The notes under the pieces were generated by a model, which saw nothing but the letters and a program-made list of their open reading frames with translations, did no database searches and was not told where the DNA came from. A stretch of DNA of 64,000 nt from Cyanobium sp. Cruz CV13-4-11 (GTDB lineage: Bacteria > Cyanobacteriota > Cyanobacteriia > PCC-6307 > Cyanobiaceae). Positions 36,592-47,014 of this stretch are shown here, in pieces (the stretch's first letter is position 1; each line of letters begins with the position of its first letter). The stretch spans positions 90,809 through 154,808 of the forward strand of contig NZ_JAGQCH010000007.1 of NCBI RefSeq assembly GCF_024346055.1, given 5' to 3'. Made by a program: the position numbers and the translations under genes.

Positions 36592-36999
36592 TCAGGCGGC
36601 CTTGCTGGCCTGAAGACGGGCGCGGGCGCGGGCCAGGGCCTGCTGGGCCTTCACTTTCTCAGGGCTGGGGTCGGAGCCTTCCAGGGCCGAAGCAGCCTGC
36701 TGGGCCGCCTCGAAATCGCTCTGGGCGGCGGTGGCGTCGATGCTGCTGCCGAGTTCGGCACCGTTGACGAGCACGGTGACCTCATTGGCCACCACCTCAG
36801 CAAAACCACCCATCAGGGCGATCGACTGCCAGTTGGCACCCTCCCGCACCCGCAGCACGCCGCTGTCGAGGGCGGTGAGCATGGAGACGTGGCCGGTGAG
36901 GATGCCGAGCTGGCCGGTGGTGCCGGGCAGGATCACTTCGTCGGCGGTGCCGTCGAAGACGCTCTGATCGGGGGCGAGGACGCGCAGGGTGAGGGTCAT
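36592..36999 (-). CDS. atpC: ATP synthase epsilon subunit
   Basis: A 135-residue epsilon subunit: LTLRVLAPDQSVFDGTADEV, LPGTTGQLGILTGHVSMLTA and the helical hairpin rich in Ala/Arg (ARARARLQASKAA). It forms part of the central stalk of the F1 motor and inhibits ATP hydrolysis. It lies 16 bases behind atpD, the standard cyanobacterial two-gene arrangement apart from the main atp operon. Confidence 0.96.
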   Translation of the reverse strand: MTLTLRVLAPDQSVFDGTADEVILPGTTGQLGILTGHVSMLTALDSGVLRVREGANWQSIALMGGFAEVVANEVTVLVNGAELGSSIDATAAQSDFEAAQQAASALEGSDPSPEKVKAQQALARARARLQASKAA

Positions 37000-37015
37000 G
37001 GAGAAGATTCCCGGA

Positions 37016-38623
<1,608 letters not shown>

Positions 38624-38628
38624 CTAAG

Positions 38629-38655
38629 TTGGCAGTCGAAGGGCGCGAGTGCTAA
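38629..38655. promoter_or_regulatory. CIRCE operator (HrcA binding site) of groESL
   Basis: TTGGCAGTC, nine bases, then GAGTGCTAA. The right half is the exact CIRCE consensus. The left half differs from TTAGCACTC at two positions but is correctly spaced. It lies 77 bases upstream of the groES ATG, in the 249-base gap between atpD and groES. CIRCE is bound by the repressor HrcA, so heat-shock control of groES-groEL is predicted. The rest of the gap shows no other recognisable element. Confidence 0.9.
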
Positions 38656-38731
38656 CTCGCCCCATCCCAGCGACGCGCCGGCCCCGGTCGTCTTCCGTCG
38701 CTGCCTTCGCGTCCATCCATCGCGTCAATTC

Positions 38732-39043
38732 ATGGCTGCCGTTTCTCTCAGCGTCTCCACGGTCAAACCCCTCGGAGATCGCGTCTTCATCAAGGTGTCC
38801 GAGTCGGAGGAAAAAACCGCCGGTGGCATCCTTCTGCCCGACACCGCTAAGGAAAAGCCCCAGGTTGGTGAAGTGGTCCAGATCGGTCCTGGCAAGCGCA
38901 ACGACGACGGCTCCCGTCAGGCTCCTGAAGTGGGCGTCGGCGACAAGGTGCTCTACAGCAAGTACGCCGGCACCGACATCAAGCTCGGCACCGACGAGTA
39001 CGTGCTCCTGTCCGAGAAGGACATTCTGGCCGTCGTCAACTGA
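38732..39043 (+). CDS. groES: Co-chaperonin GroES
   Basis: A 103-residue co-chaperonin with [20 protein letters not shown], the mobile loop [16 protein letters not shown] and the C-terminal [12 protein letters not shown]. It caps the GroEL ring during folding. ATG 38732 lies downstream of a CIRCE element, with groEL 53 bases behind. Complete. Confidence 0.98.
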   Translation: MAAVSLSVSTVKPLGDRVFIKVSESEEKTAGGILLPDTAKEKPQVGEVVQIGPGKRNDDGSRQAPEVGVGDKVLYSKYAGTDIKLGTDEYVLLSEKDILAVVN

Positions 39044-39048
39044 TCTGA

Positions 39049-40734
<1,686 letters not shown>

Positions 40735-40782
40735 TCGCCATTGCGGTCAGCGTCGGATCACGACTCCTTCGCCTTCCGTTCC

Positions 40783-40809
40783 AAGCGCCCCTGCGGGGGC
40801 GCTTTTTTT
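40783..40809 (+). terminator. Rho-independent terminator after groEL
   Basis: AAGCGCCCC and GGGGGCGCTT form a stem around a tiny TGC loop, followed directly by a run of T (TTTTTTT). It starts 49 bases beyond the groEL stop and is the clearest intrinsic terminator in the window. Confidence 0.9.
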
Positions 40810-40855
40810 GGCTTCGCGTCCATCCCGACGATGATCGAAGACTGGAGAGCCGGAC

Positions 40856-41245
40856 ATGCACCCGACCACTGCCATCGACACCGCCGACATCACCTCGGCG
40901 TCCTTACTGATCGACGCCATCCCCGAGCCCCTGCGGCCGGAACTGGTGCCTGCTCTGAACCAGCTCGTGCGGGAGCTCCACCCGGAAGGGCTGTGGCTAT
41001 TCGGCAGCTGGGCACGCGGCAGCGCCACGCGTCGATCGGATGTGGACCTGCTGGTGATGGGCCTGGCAGATCGGCGCCTGCTGGAGGCCTACGACGCCGT
41101 CTTGACCGTGCTGCAGAGGTGCCCCTTGCCGGTACAGCCGCTTGTGGCGGCCCCCGCTCTACTGGCAAGGCATGGCGACGCCCCGTTCTGGCGCTCGGTG
41201 AAGGCGGACGCGATTCCCCTGCTGACAGGGAGCCACTTTCCATGA
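40856..41245 (+). CDS. MNT-type nucleotidyltransferase (antitoxin of HEPN/MNT pair)
   Basis: A 129-residue minimal nucleotidyltransferase. The signature LFGSWARGSATRRSDVDLLV contains GSxxRG and the two catalytic aspartates (SDVDL). Such proteins neutralise a partner HEPN RNase by adding AMP to it. ATG 40856 follows the groEL terminator region; the stop overlaps the HEPN start (ATGA), the typical layout of this toxin-antitoxin class. Confidence 0.9.
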   Translation: MHPTTAIDTADITSASLLIDAIPEPLRPELVPALNQLVRELHPEGLWLFGSWARGSATRRSDVDLLVMGLADRRLLEAYDAVLTVLQRCPLPVQPLVAAPALLARHGDAPFWRSVKADAIPLLTGSHFP

Positions 41246-41640
41246 GCCAGGAAAAGGCGCGCCAACGGGCACAGCTGTGGCTGCGTCAGGCCCAGGATGA
41301 TTTCCAGGCCGCTTCGATGCTGCACCAGGGTGGCCAGGCTGCACAGGCCTGTTTCCTTGCCCAGCAGGTGGGTGAAAAAGCACTGAAGGCCCTGCTGGCG
41401 GCTGAGGACCGTGATCTGCGCAGCCATTCGCTGACGGCACTGCTGCGGGAACTCGGTGGGCCGGATCATGAGTTGTGGCAGCGGGAAGCCCGGTTGCTCG
41501 ACAAGCTCTACGCCCCCACCCGGTATCCGGATGCGCTCGGGGATGAGGCGCCTGTGGATGTCTTCGGACCGGAGGATGGGGCGGCCGCCCTGGGGGCTGC
41601 CGAGCGCCTGCTGAGCTGGGCAGGTCAGGCCCTGACCTGA
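41242..41640 (+). CDS. HEPN-domain protein (toxin of HEPN/MNT pair)
   Basis: A 132-residue all-helical protein. The HEPN core has AQLWLRQAQDDFQAASMLHQ, ACFLAQQVGEKALKALL and the RNase motif RDLRSH (R-x4-H). The C-terminal part DKLYAPTRYPDALGD is also typical of this HEPN group. With the overlapping MNT gene it forms a complete pair. The catalytic Arg and His are present, so it is predicted functional. Confidence 0.88.
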   Translation: MSQEKARQRAQLWLRQAQDDFQAASMLHQGGQAAQACFLAQQVGEKALKALLAAEDRDLRSHSLTALLRELGGPDHELWQREARLLDKLYAPTRYPDALGDEAPVDVFGPEDGAAALGAAERLLSWAGQALT

Positions 41641-41769
41641 TTCGTCATTCGCACGAACCACACCCACGCCTCAACACCTGAGCTCCACACTGGGCAGATT
41701 CTTGCGCCGCAGCCAGGCCGCCCCCACGCAGCCCGGCCTTCCACCCCTGACTGTCCCGTTCCACCTCCG

Positions 41770-43598
41770 ATGCCCACCCGCACCGACCTCACCGACGCCC
41801 TGCTGGCCCTGATCCCGGAGAACGGCAGCCGCCTGAGCAACGAGCAATTGCGGGCGGCCCTGGCCGAGCAGGCGGATGAGCCCTTCAGTGACGAGGAGTT
41901 TGGAGCCGCCAAGGACCATGTGGTGGCCATGGGCGCCGCCGAGAAAGCCCGCGGCCCCGGCGGCGGCCTAAAGGCGCCAGGCCTGAGCCCACCCGCGAGG
42001 CCAGCCTCCCCATCGGGCAACGGCCGCGGCCGCCGCAACGACAATGGAGCGGCCCCGGCCACAGTCCAGCCCTCGATTGCCCCCGGCACCACGTCGGCCT
42101 CGGTCCTCACCGGCGAGCTGCGCAACCAAATCGACCGCATCTGGGACGCCTTCTGGAGCGGCGGCATCGCCAACCCGTTGGATGTGCTTGAGCAGCTCAC
42201 CTACCTGCTGTTCATCCGGCGGCTCGATGAACTGGAAATCCTGGAGGAACGCCGCAGCCAGCGAGCCGAGCAGCCGATGCGCCGCCGCATCTTCCCGGAA
42301 GGCGCGGATGAGCAGGACCGCCCCTGGAGTTAGCTGCGATGGAGCCGCTTCAAGGAGCTGGGCGAAGCCTCCTCAATGTTCAAGGTGGTGGGCGAGCGGG
42401 TGTTCCCGTTCCTGCGCGAGCTGGGCGGTGAGGAATCGGCCTATGCCACCCACATGCGCGACGCCCGCTTCACCATCCCCACGCCGGGGCTGCTCACCAA
42501 GGTGGTGGAGCTGCTCGATGCGGTGCCGATGGAGGACCGCGACACCAAAGGCGACATCTACGAGTACATGCTCGGCAAGCTGGCCACGGCCGGCACCAAC
42601 GGCCAGTTCCGCACGCCGCGGGATGTGATGGTGGATCCGGCCTGCGGCACCTGCGGCTTCCCGGTGGCGGTGGGCGAATACCTGCGCACACACCACCCCG
42701 AGGTGCTCAGCGATCCGGAGCTGCGCGAGCACTTCAACCATGGCCTGTTCCATGGCTTCGACTTCGACACCACGATGCTGCGCATCGGCGCGATGAACAT
42801 GCTGCTGCACGGGGTGGAAAACCCCGATGTGAGCTACCGCGATTCGCTCTCCGAAGACAGCGCCAGTGAGGAGAACAAATACACGTTGGTCCTGGCCAAT
42901 CCGCCCTTCGCCGGATCACTCGACTACGAAAGCACCAGCGGCAAGCTACAGCGGGTGGTGAAGACGAAGAAGACCGAGCTGCTGTTCATGGCGTTGTTCC
43001 TGCAGCTGCTCAAACCCGGCGGCCGGGCGGCGGTGATCGTGCCCGATGGCGTGCTGTTCGGCTCCTCCAACGCCCACAAGGAACTGCGCCGCACCCTGGT
43101 GGAAGTCCATTTTTGGAGGGCGTGGTGTCGCTTCCGAGCGGGGTGTTCCGCCCTTATGCCGGCGTGAGCACGGCGATCCTGTTCTTCACCAAAACCGGTC
43201 GGGGCGGCACCGATCAGGTGTGGATTTACGACATGACCGCCGCCGGCTGGAGCCTCGACGACAAGCGCAACCCTTTGCTGCCGCTGGAGAAACTCGGGCC
43301 TTCACCGAAAGAAGCCCTGGGCGAGGGCGAACACGACAAGAACAACCTGCCCGACTGCCTGGCCCGCTGGCGGCAGCGCAAGGATGCCGAGCGTGAGCGG
43401 GAACGCACCGCCCAGAGCTTCTGCGTGCCCAAGGCCGAGATCGCCGAGCAGGGCTACGACCTCAGCCTTACCCGCTACAAGGAGCTGGTGCACGACGAGG
43501 TGGAACACCGCCCACCGCTGGAGATCCTGGCCGAACTGCGGGCGATCGAGCAGGAGCTCCTGCAGGGGATCGAGGAGCTGGAGGGGATGTTGCGATGA
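41770..43598 (+). pseudogene. hsdM: Type I restriction-modification methylase HsdM, multiply broken
   Basis: The frame begins with a 70-residue winged-helix-like part and linker (LTDALLALIPENGSRLSNEQ), then the HsdM N-domain (LRNQIDRIWDAFWSGGIANP). It meets TAG at 42331-42333 and continues in the same frame with LRWSRFKELG, motif I VDPACGTCGF and motif IV LANPPFAGSLD. At about 43108-43114 the frame shifts by one base in a T run: LVEVH continues as LEGVVSLPSGVFRPYAGVST to 43598. About 15-17 residues normally between FRTPR and the VDPACG motif are also missing. No hsdS or hsdR is in the window. Inactive. Confidence 0.85.
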
Positions 43599-43615
43599 GG
43601 GGCACGCAAGCGCGA

Positions 43616-43945
43616 TCAGCGGGCCAGGCCCAGAAATACCAGCAACGAGCGGTTGAGCCGCAGCAGGTCGTCATCCGCAAGGCAGCCGATGCACTGGCCC
43701 AGGCGGCTTCTGGGCACAGTGGTGACCTTGTCGACCATCAGGCGGCTGAGGGCTCGCAGACCGTTCTCCGTTGTGGGCTCGACGGGGACACGAAAGACCG
43801 GCAGATCAGACGGGTCGGTCGTGATCAGACACACCGTCACGGAGTCGCGGGCGGTAAAGGCGTCGTCCTGAACAATCACCACAGGGCGGGGCTTGCTGGC
43901 AGAGCCGGAGCCGCCGGCCATGGTCCAGAGCTCACCGCGCTTCAC
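43616..43945 (-). CDS. MazF/PemK-family toxin
   Basis: A 109-residue MazF-fold protein: KRGELWTMAGGSGSASKPRP, then VVIVQDDAFTARDSVTVCLI, then LSRLMVDKVTTVPRSRLG. MazF toxins are ribosome-independent mRNA endonucleases. The GTG start at 43945 overlaps the stop of an antitoxin remnant (GTGA), the usual arrangement. The antitoxin gene itself has been replaced by an IS fragment, so the toxin is an orphan. Its own frame is intact, which suggests silencing, loss of activity or cross-neutralisation by another antitoxin. Confidence 0.85.
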   Translation of the reverse strand: MKRGELWTMAGGSGSASKPRPVVIVQDDAFTARDSVTVCLITTDPSDLPVFRVPVEPTTENGLRALSRLMVDKVTTVPRSRLGQCIGCLADDDLLRLNRSLLVFLGLAR

Positions 43946-43980
43946 TGGCTGTATTCGTCGTCAGGCCACTCGACCACTGG
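43942..43980 (-). pseudogene. C-terminal stub of the MazF partner antitoxin
   Basis: Only the last dozen codons remain: VVEWPDDEYSQ followed by TGA, whose first bases overlap the MazF GTG start. The acidic, Trp-containing tail is typical of antitoxin C-termini that bind the toxin. Immediately upstream the sequence becomes an IS3-type orfA in a different frame, so the rest of the antitoxin is gone. Confidence 0.6.
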
Positions 43981-44154
43981 GAGCCGACACCTCCAGGGTC
44001 CTGCAGACGTCAGCGACGGTCTGGCCCTGGTTGAGGAGCTGCTCAGCAGTGCGCAGCTTGCGGATGATCTGCTCGGGTGTGTGGCGCTTGCGTTTCATGG
44101 GGCTTCTCCTGGCCAAGTCTGGCCGGTAGGGAAGCTCTCATAAGGGCTGGTTCA
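43961..44154 (-). mobile_element. IS3-family left-end remnant with truncated orfA
   Basis: The ATG at 44098 opens a 45-codon frame (MKRKRHTPEQIIRKLRTAEQ, then TVADVCRTLEVS), the helix-turn-helix start of an IS3-family OrfA. Homologues continue with a YHRWRxQYGG segment; here the similarity stops after LEVS and the frame runs into the antitoxin stub. About 56 bases before the ATG, on the minus strand, lies TGAACCAGCCCTTAT, which resembles an IS3 terminal repeat, so the outer end is placed near 44154. Confidence 0.7.
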
Positions 44155-44165
44155 GTTCTCGGGGT

Positions 44166-44185
44166 CCACGTCACGTGGCTACAAT
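44166..44185 (+). promoter_or_regulatory. Palindrome and -10 box upstream of the AbrB/MazF pair
   Basis: CCACGTCACGTGG (44166-44178) is a perfect inverted repeat around a central C, followed one base later by TACAAT (44180-44185), a good -10 box 20 bases before the antitoxin GTG. No strong -35 box is seen. The position fits an operator for autorepression by the AbrB-type antitoxin. Confidence 0.6.
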
Positions 44186-44204
44186 GTGAGCACGTCTGGC
44201 GGGT

Positions 44205-44453
44205 GTGGTCGTGGTTCGAGCGAAGCTGGTCAAAATCGGCAACTCGAGAGGGATACGGCTCGCCAAGCCGCTGCTTGAGGTTGCGGGGCTGGCTGACGAA
44301 GTCGAGATCGAGGCAGCTCCAGGGGTTCTGACCATCAGGCCTTCGGCTCATCCGAGGGCTGGCTGGGCAGAAGCGGCAGCGTCTTTCGAGCCGGAGGGAC
44401 TTCTCGATGAGATGAGCGCCACTCGGTTTGATGATGAAGAGTGGTCATGGTGA
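44205..44453 (+). CDS. AbrB/MazE-type antitoxin
   Basis: An 82-residue protein. The N-terminal swapped-hairpin DNA-binding domain reads RAKLVKIGNSRGIRLAKPLL, with GLADEVEIEAAPGVLTIRP next. The acidic C-terminus (SATRFDDEEWSW) would wrap the toxin. GTG start at 44205. It overlaps the toxin gene by seven bases. Autoregulation through the palindrome just upstream is inferred. Confidence 0.88.
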   Translation: MVVVRAKLVKIGNSRGIRLAKPLLEVAGLADEVEIEAAPGVLTIRPSAHPRAGWAEAAASFEPEGLLDEMSATRFDDEEWSW

Positions 44454-44782
44454 CTGATGAACAAGTCTCAAGAGGCGATATCTTCCTTGTCGCGCTGAAT
44501 CCCACACGAGGATCTGAAATCAGGAAGACGAGGCCATGTGTTGTAGTGTCGCCGGACGAGCTAAATGCTCACCTTTGCACTTTCATTATTGCACCGCTCA
44601 CAACTGGCGGACATCCATACCCCTTTCGTATACGTTGCAGGTTTGATGGCAAAGACGGTCATGTTGTGGCTGATCAGCTAAGGGCTGTGGATAGGCACCA
44701 TCTCGTCAAGCGATTGGGGAGTCTGTCGGAGACTACGCTGAATGAGTTGCTGGGTGTTCTTCAGGCGATGTTCGCTGTGTAG
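44447..44782 (+). CDS. MazF/PemK-type toxin
   Basis: A 111-residue MazF-fold mRNA endonuclease: SRGDIFLVALNPTRGSEIRK, TRPCVVVSPDELN, IAPLTTGGHPYPFRI and VVADQLRAVDRHHLVKRLG. The usual active-site Arg and Thr/Ser positions (RPCVVVSP, APLTT) are kept. With the AbrB gene it makes a complete pair. Its GC content is lower than the surrounding chromosome, suggesting a transferred unit. Confidence 0.9.
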   Translation: MVTDEQVSRGDIFLVALNPTRGSEIRKTRPCVVVSPDELNAHLCTFIIAPLTTGGHPYPFRIRCRFDGKDGHVVADQLRAVDRHHLVKRLGSLSETTLNELLGVLQAMFAV

Positions 44783-44942
44783 AGGCCTGGCTAACATGGC
44801 CATTCACCTGACCCGCCCTTCAATTCCCTCAAGCCCAACGAGGTCACGAACCAGCAGCTCTCTGCGGCCAGGTGATGGCAAGCGTTAGGTCTATCAGGTG
44901 GATGCCACGGCTCTGCGGAAGGACTCGGCTATCATTGGATTC

Positions 44943-45143
44943 ATGAGTACCCTTGAAGAGATTGAGGCTGCAGTTCAGCAGCTGCCACCGGCCAAGCGGG
45001 CCGAGTTCCGGGCTTTGTTCCAGTCGTTTGATGAAGCGGACTGGGACCAGCAGATGGATGATGACACTACTACGGGCAACTTGGACTGGCTTGCTGATGA
45101 GGCGATTGGCAACAGCCATGTGGGTCGATGTACTGAATTATGA
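44943..45143 (+). CDS. Antitoxin of a RelE-type pair (addiction module protein)
   Basis: A 66-residue acidic protein: MSTLEEIEAAVQQLPPAKRA, then FQSFDEADWDQQMDDD and LDWLADEAIGN. The pattern, including a terminal HxGR, is that of small antitoxins encoded just before a RelE/HigB-like toxin. The stop overlaps the toxin ATG (ATGA). The toxin is broken, so this antitoxin has no functional local partner. Confidence 0.75.
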   Translation: MSTLEEIEAAVQQLPPAKRAEFRALFQSFDEADWDQQMDDDTTTGNLDWLADEAIGNSHVGRCTEL

Positions 45144-45301
45144 GGCATCGGGCCAGCCCGCGCTTCTGGGCTTGCTATAATTCGCTTCCTTCGGAGGTGA
45201 AACTCTAGGCTGATTGCTGCTTTGAATTGCTAAAAGCAGAGCCGCGCCATCCTTCACTCCATTTCAAGAAGATTGGCAAGTTCTGGTCGGCCAGAGTGAG
45301 G
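45140..45301 (+). pseudogene. RelE-like toxin, nonsense mutation and IS truncation
   Basis: From the ATG at 45140 the frame reads MRHRASPRFWACYNSLPSEV, then KL and TAG at about 45206. It continues in the same frame as ADCCFELLKAEPRHPSLHFK and KIGKFWSARV before homology ends near 45300. Intact RelE-type toxins of this group have LHFKKxGxFWSxRVGxHYRAL, so the remaining third is lost where the IS3-like sequence begins. There are two independent lesions: one nonsense codon and one truncation. Confidence 0.8.
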
Positions 45302-45912
45302 TGGTCTGGTTTTTCTGGACAGGCCCCATCGTTAACCTTTGAGGCGGGGCACCACCCCTGAGAAGGGGCCCCCACCCATGAGCAAACGCCGCACCCACAG
45401 CCCCGAGTTCAAGGCCAGGGTCGCCATGGAGGCGATTTCAGGCCGCAAGACGCTCCAGGAGATCGCCGCCGACCACGCGGTGCACCCGATCCAGGTGAGC
45501 CAGCGGAAGAAGCAGCTGCTGGATGGCGCCAGCGACCTGTTCACCCGTGGCAACAAGTCGCAGGCCAAGGACGTAAGCCAGGCCAAGGAGGCTGAGCTGT
45601 TCCAGCAGTACGGCTTCGCAGAAGCCTGACGGCTACGGCAAGCTCCAGATGGAGTTGGAGTGGCTGAAAAAAGTCTCAGCAGCTCTGATGCCCGTGAACT
45701 ACGCCAACTGGTGGATCATGACCACCGTGAGCTCACGGTCAGCCGCCAGTGCGAGCTCCTCGGACTGCCACGGTTGACCCTCTACTACAAGCCTGTACCG
45801 GTTAGTGAATCCACCCTGCGGATCATGGCCAGGATCGATGCCTTGTACCTCGAGGATCCCACTACCGGTAGCCGGCGAACGGTGCAGTACCTGGCCAGAG
45901 AGGGTGTCAGCA
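45302..45912 (+). mobile_element. Degraded IS3-family element, right end missing
   Basis: It begins at about 45302 with TGGTCTGGTTTTTCTGGACA, a terminal-repeat-like sequence at the point where the RelE toxin homology stops. It contains orfA and the first part of orfB. It ends abruptly near 45905, before the DDE catalytic domain, where a second set of repeats starts. It is a remnant and cannot transpose by itself. The boundaries are estimated from loss of homology. Confidence 0.75.
45378..45629 (+). pseudogene. IS3-family transposase OrfA, frameshifted
   Basis: Begins MSKRRTHSPEFKARVAMEAI, then GRKTLQEIAADHAVHPIQVS and the toxin-like-looking but normal OrfA segment KEAELFQQYG. This is an IS3-family OrfA helix-turn-helix and leucine-zipper protein. 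Intact copies continue with a LQMELEWLKKK segment; here that part lies in another frame (near 45650) because of an indel around 45605-45630, which brings in TGA 45627-45629. Confidence 0.8.
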
Positions 45913-45950
45913 GACATCGAAAGCTGAGCCAGCGCCGACACCAAAAGTGA
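45660..45950 (+). pseudogene. IS3-family transposase OrfB, N-terminal fragment
   Basis: Reads SSSDARELRQLVDHDHRELT, VSRQCELLGLPRLTLYYKPV and IDALYLEDPTTGSRRTVQYL, the N-terminal HTH_21 region of an OrfB. It follows an A-rich slippery stretch (CTGAAAAAAG near 45663-45672) of the kind used for programmed -1 frameshifting in IS3 elements. After LAREG the frame leaves the family sequence, and the whole DDE core is missing. Confidence 0.8.
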
Positions 45951-45956
45951 GCCACC
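45913..45956. repeat. Possible IS21-type multiple terminal repeats
   Basis: Two related blocks, ACATCGAAAGCTGAGCCAGC (45913-45932) and ACACCAAAAGTGAGCCACC (45938-45956), lie in the same orientation. On the minus strand they read as GGCTCA(C/G)-TTT-like units. IS21-family ends carry such repeated sites. They sit exactly where the IS3 fragment stops. No istA or istB coding sequence was recognised beside them. Confidence 0.45.
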
Positions 45957-46282
45957 CGGAAGCGATGGGGGAGCCGTTGCCGGCCGCGTCAGCGGCGGGT
46001 CATGGCTCTTCCTTGCAACGGTCATCGGCGGCGGCGACGCGGTCGACAGCGGGTGTGGGCTTTGGGCTGGCCAAGACGGTCGGTGCCCATACAGCAGGGG
46101 GGATGGTCGCGCTGGAGGGCGTGATGGGAACCCCAGAGGAGGTGGCGGTGACTCGCCAGCTGCTGTCAGCGCCGAAGAGCTCGAGATCCGTCTCTACGAA
46201 ACCCACGGCTCCCGCTTCGGCTATGGGACGTATCTGGCCAGAAGGGTCGGGTAGACCGGATTCGCGACACCTGTCCTCGCCC
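45957..46282. other. Unassigned 326-base stretch, probably transposon debris
   Basis: No gene was recognised here. Short open frames exist on both strands, including one ending in SAEELEIRLYETHGSRFGYG with TAG near 46255, but none has a recognisable family. The stretch separates the IS remnants from the hydrolase gene and may be residue of an inserted element. Confidence 0.4.
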
Positions 46283-47014
46283 ATGACCCGCCAGCCGATC
46301 CTGATCCTCGGTGGCTTCCTGATCAGCCCCGAGGCCTATGGGCCGATGGTGACGCGGCTGGAGCAGCTCAGTGGCCAGCCGGTGCGGCTGGTGCCGGTGG
46401 GCAAGCCGGAATGGCTGCTCACCGTGTTCGCCTTCGCCTGGGCCGGGATCCTCGATCGGGTGCAGGCCACCGCGGCCGAACTGTCCCGCCGCTCCCCCAC
46501 CGGCAAGGTGACGCTGATCGGCCACAGCTCCGGCGGCATCATGCTGCGGCTGTTCCTGGATGAGGCCCCGTTCCAGGGGCGCCGCTACGACGGCAAGGCC
46601 CTGGCCGACACCCTGGTGATGCTGGGCAGTCCCCATACCGCCCTCAAGGCCACGGTGCTGCGCCGGATGGTGGCAGAGCGGCTGCCGGCCTGCCCCTTCG
46701 CCGATCGGGTGCGCTATGTCTCGGTGGCCGGCGACCTGGATCTGCAGGCGGCCTCCCCCATGGCCCAGCGCCTGGCCCCCGCCGCCTACCGCAACAGCAC
46801 CGGTGATCCCACAGGCCGGGGTGATGGCCTGGTGCCTGTGGCCTCGGCCCTGCTGGAAGGCTCCACTTCCCTGGTGCTGCCGGGGGTGGCCCATGGCGGC
46901 GCCTTCGGCCCCTCCTGGTACGGCAGCCCCGACGTGGTGGAGCGCTGGTGGAGCGCCGGCTTCAGCGCGCCCGGGGCTTCCCCCGGGTCGTTGCCTGCTG
47001 GCGCAGCTCGCTGA
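46283..47014 (+). CDS. Lipase/esterase-like alpha/beta hydrolase
   Basis: A 243-residue hydrolase from the ATG at 46283. The oxyanion region is PILILGGFLISPEAYGPMVT, the nucleophile serine lies in LIGHSSGGIMLRLF, MLGSPHTALKATV follows, and a late GRGDGLVPVASALLEG with VAHGG supplies the probable Asp and His. There is no signal peptide. Cyanobacterial proteins of this type are annotated as alpha/beta hydrolase or triacylglycerol lipase-like; the substrate is unknown. Its last 53 bases overlap the convergent receptor gene. Confidence 0.85.
   Translation: MTRQPILILGGFLISPEAYGPMVTRLEQLSGQPVRLVPVGKPEWLLTVFAFAWAGILDRVQATAAELSRRSPTGKVTLIGHSSGGIMLRLFLDEAPFQGRRYDGKALADTLVMLGSPHTALKATVLRRMVAERLPACPFADRVRYVSVAGDLDLQAASPMAQRLAPAAYRNSTGDPTGRGDGLVPVASALLEGSTSLVLPGVAHGGAFGPSWYGSPDVVERWWSAGFSAPGASPGSLPAGAAR

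Noticed and set aside
43595..44143. 182-codon plus-strand frame between hsdM and the AbrB antitoxin
   Set aside because: It runs antisense to the intact MazF gene and the IS3 remnant, both of which have recognisable family sequence.
45947..46282. Upstream extension of the hydrolase frame to 45947
   Set aside because: The extra residues have no hydrolase similarity and cross transposon debris. The ATG at 46283 gives the normal N-terminus.
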